From Anaspis maculata (lineage: Eukaryota > Arthropoda > Insecta > Coleoptera > Scraptiidae), in the NCBI GenBank assembly GCA_949128115.1, contig OX421963.1, forward strand, positions 57,469,306 through 57,533,305: a stretch of 64,000 nucleotides of DNA, read 5' to 3'. Below, piece by piece: positions 55,991 through 64,000 of the stretch (within the stretch, counting starts at the first letter, position 1; each line of letters begins with the position of its first letter). A model generated the notes under the pieces. The model was not told where the DNA came from. It saw nothing but the letters and a program-made list of their open reading frames with translations, and searched no databases. Both the position numbers and the translations under genes were made by a program.

Positions 55991-56357
55991 GAGGATTTTC
56001 AACAGTTTCTGTAGTCTAGCCTTCAACTTACATAAACTGTTTTGAGCTTTCAATTGATAACCTATATCATTGCTGACACTTTATTTTGATTTTTATGAAT
56101 CTTAATCAAGTTCCAGACATACGTTTGAATTTCCACAATTATGGATCTTTTCAAATGAACATACGGTATAGCTAAATGATCTGATAACAATAATTTATGT
56201 CTGCATAATGGTATTATAGCACGTTCAACCCTTGTGTGATTGTGATTCTAACTGGCTGAGCGTCAAGCTACGCGACGCCCTTGGGAAAGGAGAAATTCGG
56301 GAAGTCATAGCTCAATCGAATCACACTATATACTAGAGTTAAACTCATTATAGATAC

Positions 56358-57212
56358 AGTGGCGACCGAAAACTTGGAAACACCCGTCCAGCTCGTAATT
56401 TTTCTAATTCAGATTACGACTATAACCGTCAGTTCCACAAAAAAGATGATCAGCGATCAAGGCTGATTGCAGATTAACTGACCTTTTTTCTGCTGAATGC
56501 TCGGCGATTAACCACAAAAAATGCCTGAAATCTGTACTAGACCCGTCATCTTTTCATTATTGAGGGATAAACCAGCATTTCCATTGATCAGTCAGCTACA
56601 AATTGACAAACAAAATCGCAAATCAACTAATCTCGTATTATCTTTTTTGTGGAACCCACGGTAAGTATATGATTAGGATTCGAGAGGATAATAACTTATG
56701 CTGCCAAAAATCGAAAGAAACTACCTTGGAACTGTGGAAGCAAGTAGCTTCCTCAGATCACCTTCACGAACTGTGCGATTTGAAAAATTCACAGGCTTTG
56801 AAAAGTCTTCCCAAACTTTCGGTCGCCATTGTGCCATTATCTTACTTTTTAACTTCACTTTTTGAAGCCGATGATTTGGTTCCCAAATCACGGTTTTCCT
56901 ATGATTGTCTTCAATTAAATAAATTATTGGTTAGATTTGGAGCTCAATCACCAGACAACGCCTAACGTATCATTTTGTTACTATTAATTGAAAGATGTCG
57001 ACATGCAGACACTATTATTATTATATTTTTGAATAGGCTTGCTTACAGGTAATGAAAAATAACATTTCGTGGTTACATTATTATCATCATAGGTGTGTTC
57101 CGGTATGAAGAATGGAACACTTATTTGTAACCTGCTGAATTCTCCAACAATACATGTGCTGTGGAACGGTTTTTTCAAGATTTTCGGTCCCTTAATAATT
57201 CAGTCCCAAAAT
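56358..57212. mobile_element. Possible Tc1-like element (imperfect ends)
   Basis: CAGTGGCGACCGAAAACTTG at 56358, after TA, has the look of a Tc1-type end. GGTTTTTTCAAGATTTTCGG followed by TCCCTTAATA near 57170-57200 gives a partial inverted match (GACCGAAAA and CTTG shared). The interior frame 56603-56965 is unassigned. The pairing is imperfect, so this is tentative. Confidence 0.35.
56603..56965 (+). CDS. Unrecognised 120-codon frame, protein-like
   Basis: From about 56685 the residues look protein-like: REDNNLCCQKSKETTLELWK, then DHLHELCDLKNSQALKSL, PKLSVAIVPLSYFLTSLFEA, and RFSYDCLQLNKLLVRFGAQS. The upstream part of the frame is less convincing, and GATTAG at 56671 could serve as an acceptor. 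No family is recognised. It could be the last exon of a host gene or part of the surrounding putative Tc1-like element. Confidence 0.3.
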   Translation: MTNKIANQLISYYLFCGTHGKYMIRIREDNNLCCQKSKETTLELWKQVASSDHLHELCDLKNSQALKSLPKLSVAIVPLSYFLTSLFEADDLVPKSRFSYDCLQLNKLLVRFGAQSPDNA

Positions 57213-57336
57213 CAAAATTACATACAATAAGTAAATAAGGCTCTGCATGTAAGGGCAGAGGCATGAAATCTCCATTTACGCATCAGTTTAGTATAGTCTT
57301 AAATAAATAAGTAGGATACTTCCGTTTATAATTATA

Positions 57337-59544
57337 TAGTCCGGATGCTAGTTGAAAGTACCTTGCATTTTTTGATGAGAAGATGCCACTTGGTGGAAAT
57401 GTTCTTTGCATTGTACTCTTCCGATTCAGAAAGGTAGCCATCAGCGCCATCCAAGCCCGCGGCGTATACAGGGTGATACAGAAAAAAAAAGTTGAAGAAT
57501 TATATTTAATTACCCGAAGCATGTGGAGACGTGTACTTCACCACATATAATAACTGTTTTATGCTTATGAAGTCACAGCAAACTGTTCTTGATTACCTTG
57601 AACCGTCTTCGAAATGTAGGGGAAAACCTGAAAAAAAAACAAGAACACTCTTTTTTCCATAAATAAGTAATTCTTTGAGATATTGACACAATACTTGGTA
57701 TTTCTACGAAAAGTAATATTAGAAATGATATGAGCTGGGTAGCCAATTTCTAAGCCAACTATTTCCAGAAATACGATTGTCAACTTTTTTTTCCTCTTGA
57801 GCACCATCTTGAATCTGCCCTGTAAGGCATCGTTGAAAAAGTGATTGGTTATCATAATAATGGTAATATGTGATCATTGCATCGTAAAAACAACCTCCTC
57901 ATCATAACTTAGTGACCTCTTCGGCGGGAAAGAATTGTCATTTACGTGTTTTTTGGCTCTTCAAAGCTTTAGTGCCCGTGATAGCATTTGCAACATCTGG
58001 AATGGTGAAATATGGTACGCATTATGAGCCTTGATGTACTTTGAGGTAGCCTACCAAGTTTCGCCATCGTCAATTGGAAGGTTTGGTCTTAGAAGCTGTT
58101 TGAACAAAAATTGTTTAATTTTTTTATGGAAAATACAAAATTTTGGATCTCTCACCCTTATTTGATCCCTCGTTGCGGGAAGCCTGAAACCGAAAGTCTC
58201 CGAAATTTTTATGATAATGGTTCAGTGGGAAGTGTTCTTCAATGTTTAGTTGTCAAAAATTGCATAGTTGCGTTCAGATTCCACACAGAGAGCGACAAGG
58301 AAGTTCATGCAGTAAAAAAAGACATAAATTACAGTCGAGAAAAAACAAGTCCAGGGCTAGACTGAAAGCTGTCTGGAGACTTTGCTTTTTATAACATAAA
58401 TGTACAATTTGGTACACTGTTAGAGCCTTAAGTTAGTAATATTTCATGCCTTTCACCCATGCCTAAGAGTCTCCCAGAAGCTGTGTATTGCGGGAAGCCT
58501 ATCTGAAAGGGACATTTCCGGGATTTCTCCGTTGCACTGAAAGTTGTGTCTTTTTTCACTGCATGAACTTCTTTGTCGCTCTCTGTCTGGAATCTGAACG
58601 CAACTATGCAGATTTCGACAACTACACATTGAAGAGCAGTTCTCAGTGAACCATTAGCATAAAATTTTTGGAAACTTTCGGTTTCAGGCTTTCCTCAACA
58701 AGGAATCAAATAAGGCTGAAAGATCCAATATTCTGCATTTTCCATAAAAAAATTTAACAAGTTTTGTTCAAACAGCTTTTGAGAACAAACCTTTCAATTG
58801 ATGATTGCAAAACTTGGTAGGCTACCTCAAAGTACATCAAGGTTCATGATGCGTAATATATTTTACCATTCCAGATGTTGCAAATGCCATCATGGGCACT
58901 AAAGCTTTGAAGAGCCAGAAAATACGTTAATGGCAATTCTTTGCCGCAGAAGAAGTCACTAAATTATGATGAGGAGGTTGTTTTTACGATGCAATGATCA
59001 CATATTACCATTATTATGATAACCAATCACTTTTTCAACGATGCCTTACGGGGCAGATTCAAGATGGTGCTCAAGAGGAAAAAAAAGTTGACAATCGTAT
59101 TTCTGGAAATAGTTGGCTTAGAAATTGGCTACCCAGCTCATATCATTTCTAATATTACTTTTCGTAGAAATACCAAGTATTGTGTCAATATCTCGAAGAA
59201 TTACTTATTTATGGGAAAAAGAGTGTTCTTGTTTTTTTTTCAGGTTTTCCCCTACATTTCAAAGACGGTTCAAGGTAATCAAGAACAGTTTGCTGTGACT
59301 TCAGAAGCATAAAACAGTTATTATATGTGGTGAAATACACGTCTCCACATGCTTCGGTTAATTAAATATAATTCTTCAACTTTTTTTTTCTGTATCACCC
59401 TGTATACGCCGCGGGCTTGGATGGCGCTGATGGCTACCTTTCTGGATCGGAAAAGTACAATGCAAAGAACATTTCCACCAAGTAGCATCTTCTCATCATA
59501 AAATGCAAGGTTCATTCCATTTTATGCAACTAGCATCCGGACTA
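57337..59544. mobile_element. 2.2-kb palindrome, TAGTCC family, TSD ATA
   Basis: The ends TAGTCCGGATGCTAGTTG and CAACTAGCATCCGGACTA are perfect inverted repeats; ATA flanks both (57334-57336 and 59545-59547). The arms are about 1.1 kb and very similar: frames on opposite strands in the two arms (57565-57855 minus, 59016-59312 plus) differ at only two of the first 96 residues. A CAGGGTGATACAG pair (57469 / 59402) is mirrored inside. The arms are related to those of 26264-31702. Confidence 0.9.
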
Positions 59545-59676
59545 ATAATGCAGCATTTCATTAAGAGGTTTCTGATGCGACTGAAAAAGGTGCTTAGTAG
59601 AATTGGTTTTGAAAGTTTTTTTTAAATCTTTGTTGGCAGTGACTTCCCCAAAAGAAAATGTGAGACCAATGCTATA

Positions 59677-60718
59677 CAGGGTGGTCCTCGTTTTATGTCA
59701 TTAAATTTAAGGATCAATAGAAAATGAAAAATGAAGGGGACTTTCTCAAGAAAACATATTTGAGAAATGTCTAATAACAGAGATACAGCCCTCCAAAGTT
59801 GGGAATAAATAATCGTTTTTTCCGCATAACTTTTGAACCGTTCAACCGATTTGATTATAAATAGAACCAAAGGTTCACTGAAATTATTCTTTGTCGAACA
59901 ATCATAACATGTTCCATAAAAAAGTTTCAGGGGCTTAGACATTAGGGGGTGACCCTACTTTCCCCTTTATTTTTCACCCCCCCTATTATTTTTGGAAACT
60001 GTTCATAATTTTGAATTTTACGTTCAATTTTTAAGAAAAAATCACTGTTGCAAAATTTTGATTAGAGGCTTCGTTTAGAAGATATTCGAGTTTGAAACTT
60101 TGGAAAACATCCCGAAATCGCCACTTTCCAGAACCCAAATTGTTTTTTTCCTGAAAATTTCCCGTGTTTTGGAAAAAATGGTGGTTTATTAACTTAGAAA
60201 TTCTAGAAAACCTATTTCAGCTGAGAAATCATGAGTTTCTTTGGATTGTAATTTTTAGACCTTTGAAAGTGGCGATTTCGGGATGTTTCTCAAAGTTTCA
60301 AACCCAAATATCTCCTAAACGAAGCCTCTAATCAAAATTTTGCAACAGTGATTTTTTCTTCAAAATTGAACGTAGAAGTCAAAATTATAAACAGTTTCCA
60401 AAAATAACTAGGGGGGTGAAAAATATGGAGGGAAAAGTAGGGTCACCCCCCAATGTCTAAGCCCCTGAAACTTTTTTACGGAACATGTTATGATTGTTTG
60501 ATAGAGGATAATTTCAGTGGACCTTTGGTTCTATTTATAATCAAATCGGTTGAACGGTTCAAAAGTTATGCGAAAAAAACGATTATTTATTTCCAACTTT
60601 GAAGGGCTGTATCTCTGTTATTAGGCATTTCTCAAATATGTTTTCTGGAGTAAGTCCCCTTCATTTTTCATTCTCTATCGATCCTTAAATTTAATGACAT
60701 AAAAGTCGGACCACCCTG
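59677..60718. mobile_element. 1.04-kb palindrome, CAGGGTGGTCC ends
   Basis: The ends are TA|CAGGGTGGTCCTCGTTTTA and TAAAAGTCGGACCACCCTG|TA. The arms pair through TTAAATTTAAGGATC, TTTTGAACCGTTCAACCGAT and GAACCAAAGG. The first 11 bases match the ends of 48172-49417, and internal text TGGCGATTTCGGGATG is mirrored around 60200. No coding sequence. Confidence 0.9.
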
Positions 60719-60861
60719 TAAATGAATATGAATTATATAAATATGAATGTAGTGGGTAAATAATGTAATCGCGTTCAGGTGCAAAATGTGAGGTATACCT
60801 ATACTCGGCAATCTCTGCATGCCTGATAGGAAAAGGCCGTTTTGTGTTACACCATAACTAT

Positions 60862-62942
60862 TAGTGTTGCCGTCTAGAGTTAGACTTTCTAAACTCTTGT
60901 CTTGAAAAGACGTCAAGACTTAGACAAGACCTCTAGAAACTCTTGTCTTGAAATTTCTAGACAAGACAAGAGTAGGGCTGTCAAGATCAAGAGTCTTGAT
61001 TAGACTCTTGAAAATAAAAATGAAAAAAATCAGATATACTTTTCTCTCTCTCTGACGCTTTTTATTGTCTACTGAATGTGTGATCTGCTTGGAGATTTTT
61101 TACAGAATTTATTGACAACATAAAATAACATCAATAAGGGTAAAAAGTACATTATACAGGGTGTTTGAAAACTTTGGGGTAGAAAATCGAACCGCAGTTA
61201 CGGAATTGCTTCAAAAGTATCAGACAAAAATTGTTGGAAAAAATGTAGGGTTCTCATTTTTTTAAATATGGAGGGTCAAAAGGTGGTACTTCGATCCCCT
61301 CTATTTTCGTTATTTCGAAAGATTTTAGTGAACTGTTCTCAACAGACCACGAAGTAATGTTTTTGAACCTTTGAATGTGTTTCGTAATTTTATTGACTAT
61401 ACAGGGTGAATCGTGAATCCTGAAAATCCAGTTTTCTTGAAAAATGCATGCAGAAAATTTCATATGAGAATCATTTGTTTATAACCTCTAGAACCTTTCA
61501 CGGCCATTTTCGAGGAAAAATAGATTTTTACGATTCATGACTCACCCTGTACGCTAACTAAAACTATAAGACATATTCAAAGGTTCAAAAATTTGCTTTT
61601 TGGTCTGATGGTAAGAGTTTCCTAAAGTCGTGGAAAAAAGAAAAGTAGAAGGGGTTAAAGGACCATCTTTTGACTCTCCATATTTTCAAAAATAATTTTT
61701 TTTTTTCAATATTTTTCTGGCACTTTTGGGGCATTTCTTCATCTGCGACTCAATTTTTTTCCTCAAGTTTGCAAACACCCTGTATATTCACATGACATTT
61801 CCTTCAGACTCTGTATGTCTCTACTGTTTTTTTTTTCGGTTCTCATACGAAAGTTCCCTCCAAGTAATTTTTTTCAAGGGCTGCTTCAACATTTTCATTT
61901 CGACTTCTCAAAAAAATAGCTGCGCCTTCTCAGATAACAATTTCCGAGAAATAAGATCGCTCAATAAGGCTTCTAAGAAGATTTTTGGTCAATAGCTGTG
62001 AAACAAAGTGTTTCTCGCCAATAGAAGGAAAATGATTCAGACAACATGCTGCAGCCAGATATCATTTCAATGTAGGTACCAAGGCAAAATACCGATCAAG
62101 CTGGTGTTCTTTTTATAACTTGAGCAAAATGAGTCTTCTTGCCCGCGTCAGGTTGACACAAGCGGGAATCTAACACAGGTTTTCAAACAATCGGTATATT
62201 TTCGACAAAAATATTGGACCACGTCCGCAGCACGTCATCTGGGAATTCCGGGTTCTGCTTAAACCCGATTATTCACATTTCATTTTGCAGCAGCAATGTT
62301 TCGAACACCAAACAGCAAATATTGAAGTTGATTGATCGACTTTTTTTCGACTGTGACTCTTTCTCGTTGACTGTTCCTCGACGTTCATGTGACAACCTGA
62401 TACTGTTCTTGGCTTGCTTACTCACTCGATTTGAGCAGATGGACTGCGGTGAGCTGAATTTCTATCTCCTTTCGCGGTGCCAGATTTTTTTAATACTTTT
62501 TCAACTGAACAGTAGTTGACTATATTTAGGTATCTACTCACGGCAATAAAATCGTATCGTGTCATTTTATATAAGACCCCATTGCAGAAATACGTCTACT
62601 AACAGATCAGGGGTGGCGGTGGCAACCTTTTTTTTCAGCACTCACATCAATGATAAATTTCAGTGTGAATAAAAGTGGGTCTTTGTTTAAAATTTTCTAC
62701 TTAAGTATACCCAAGTAGAATATTTTATTGGAGCGCAGTCTCTATTCGAAGGGTGCTCCTTGCTCCTCACAGTTTCTTTGTTTTTCTTGCTTAAAGCTGT
62801 TTATATTCCTGTCACGTTTTTTTACAGGAAAATGGGGTTTTATAGAATTTTAATTTCAAGAGTCTATGCAAAAATCTTGATATTTCAAGACAAGACAAGA
62901 TCAGGGCAACTCTTGTCTTGTCTTGTCTAGACGGCAACACTA
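60862..62942. mobile_element. 2.08-kb hAT-type element, TSD ATAACTAT
   Basis: The ends TAGTGTTGCCGTCTAGA and TCTAGACGGCAACACTA are perfect 17-bp inverted repeats. ATAACTAT is duplicated exactly (60854-60861 and 62943-62950). Subterminal clusters of TCTTGTCTTG / CAAGACAAG words lie inside both ends and may be binding repeats. A palindromic element (61157-61782) is nested inside. The frame 62214-62519 is unrecognised, and no transposase domain was seen. Confidence 0.92.
61157..61782. mobile_element. 626-bp palindrome with concentric CAGGGTG ends
   Basis: The outer ends are TA|CAGGGTGTTTGAAAACTT and AAGTTTGCAAACACCCTG|TA. The inner pair, TA|CAGGGTGAATCGTGAATCC (61402) and GATTCATGACTCACCCTG|TA (61549), delimits 148 bp. 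The two pairs have the same centre near 61473. The region between outer and inner ends is itself paired (TTTTTGAACCTTTGAATGTG with ATTCAAAGGTTCAAAAA). Confidence 0.9.
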
Positions 62943-62950
62943 ATAACTAT

Positions 62951-63634
62951 GTATTATAACCTAGTCAACAAAGGAAAAAAGTGCTAAAATAGATTGTATA
63001 GTTTTGAAAAAATGGTGGAGATGTTCTCGATAGGTTACTGATTACTGCTGTGAAAAATCCCAATCGATAGGTGTTTTTGAAGAATCACGCCATACTGCAG
63101 AACTTGTATGTGTGAAAAAAATAATAGCTATTTATTCATTACGCGGCCCCAAACTCCGGGTAAGCTCAGTTTGACTGCCGAAGAAAAAAATACATTTTTA
63201 TTCACTTCTATCGTAGACCCGGGCCCGGTATGGTACTCTGGAGAGGTAAATAGATGCTCTGAATAAGCCCTTCCTGCTCTATTCCACCAGACAGATGGAG
63301 ACAAGAATCATCGTCTCTCAAAATTATAAAACAGTTGATAGATTTGTTGTTTGTCAAAAAATGTCCTAGTAATCCTTTAGAAACTTTTCTGGTGTTTTAG
63401 GGCTATTGGGCTCCTAAAAAAATGTGGGGCAATCCGAACAAAAACAAGATGGACAAACATTTAATGGAATCCCATCAAAATCTTTATATCTCTCTATCTT
63501 TTTTTTTTGAGGGCGAAATATTGATACCCTGCGTATACAGCCTCGAGTGATAGCACCTTTTCTGTAGACGATTTGACGACCTTCCATTTGAACCGAGCCT
63601 TTTTTCGATGGGATCGCTATTTATCGAGTAACTA
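62951..63634. other. No gene recognised
   Basis: No frame or repeat end is recognised. A GACCCGGGCCCGG word lies at 63216. Confidence 0.4.
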
Positions 63635-63720
63635 TAAACAAGCGAATACGCCTCATGGGCATGAGGCTCAGTAGCGCACTTCCTTTTTGGAGGATTAGTG
63701 AACGCAAGATGTTAAGTGAT
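63635..63720. repeat. 78-bp head sequence, copy 2
   Basis: It repeats 13441-13515, with the GCCTCATGGGCATGAGGC hairpin and ACGCAAGATGTTAAGT. It joins directly to the 119-bp satellite and so gives the uninterrupted arrangement. Confidence 0.8.
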
Positions 63721-64000
63721 TAGGGTTCTACCGTCTTGGGCAAAAAATTGCAATATGGCGGCCAAAATATCGACAGAATCATGAAATTCGGCTTGAAAAT
63801 CAAAATGATCGTACTAGACAAGGGTAAGTTCCAAGTTTCATGAAAATCGTTCCACTAACAAATGATTTCAATATGGCGGCCAAGATGGCGGCAGAATTAT
63901 GAAACTCAGCTTGAAAATAGGAATGATCGTAGGTACGAGACAAGCGTAGCTCTCAAGTTTCATGAAAATCCTTCCACTTATAAGAGATTTCAATATGGCG
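63721..64000. repeat. 119-bp satellite, second array, runs off the window
   Basis: Units begin at TTGCAATATGGCGGCC (63748), TTTCAATATGGCGGCC (63867) and about 63989. Internal words are the same as at 14562-15110 (GATCGTACTAGACAAGGGTA, CAAGATGGCGGC). Confidence 0.9.

Noticed and set aside
57565..57855. 96-codon frame conserved in both arms of a palindrome
   Set aside because: The conservation is explained by the arms being near-identical DNA; there is no domain, and the Lys-rich text follows from A-rich sequence.
1..64000. CRISPR array or bacterial operon
   Set aside because: The tandem units (119-120 bp, 150 bp) have no short identical repeats with unique spacers, and coding signs are those of animal DNA.

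Overview
The window looks like insect nuclear DNA. It is AT-rich and gene-poor, packed with dead transposons, and contains one intact host-type gene. That gene is an intronless double SINA/SIAH-type RING protein at 33676-35274. SINA-like expansions, together with the frequent GTACCTA-type words, suggest a sap-feeding hemipteran such as the whitefly Bemisia. That identification is inference from recall and was not tested. No bacterial operons, rRNA or CRISPR arrays were seen; the only tRNA-like sequence is a broken fragment near 39241.

Most of the sequence is explained by repeated, nested mobile elements. Four kinds of long palindromic (foldback) element recur: (1) ends TA|CAGGGTG...CACCCTG|TA (36873-37459, 48172-49417, 54925-55364, 59677-60718, 61157-61782 and others); (2) ends TA|AACTGC...GCAGTT|TA (1198-3245, 23982-25122, 27090-28406, 40703-42677); (3) ends TAGTCC...GGACTA with a matching 3-bp target duplication (26264-31702, 27037-30342, 49638-52423, 57337-59544); (4) ends ACTTTCCCG (16116-18074, 24332-24763, 45961-47987). 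In many of them a second pair of inverted ends, usually CAGGGTG, sits symmetrically inside the arms, so the palindromes are concentric. Three hAT-type elements have perfect 8-bp target duplications. One of these (22745-23706) landed exactly on the tip of another (22738-25485).

Coding relics: a non-LTR reverse transcriptase at 19975-21664, broken by one 360-bp element and two inverted copies of a 125-bp MITE; a second reverse transcriptase with an apparent restriction-like endonuclease tail at 26115-33235, split by a 5.4-kb nested palindrome; a 5'-truncated retrotransposon tail at 12730-13150 with a 14-bp target duplication; a degraded VVFDGY/CDxTxALYxKGK-type gene at about 3890-4585; three THAP-domain fragments (5041-5229, 11280-11466, 14027-14272); and a probable mariner transposase C-terminus near 55750-55990.

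Layout: 1-5600 palindrome, tandem units and the pseudogene; 5600-10930 mostly featureless with small inverted repeats; 10941-15110 an inverted THAP repeat, nested inserts and a 119-bp satellite; 16116-18700 a 2-kb repeat whose sister is at 45961; 19975-25860 RT relic and hAT stack; 26000-33235 the split retrotransposon; 33676-36520 the gene and a candidate exon; 36870-44340 palindromes and a 120-bp satellite palindrome; 44440-52423 further repeats; 52424-57330 mostly unique DNA with two candidate exons; 57337-62942 three more palindromic or hAT elements; 63635-64000 a second copy of the 119-bp satellite. All boundaries were read by eye.
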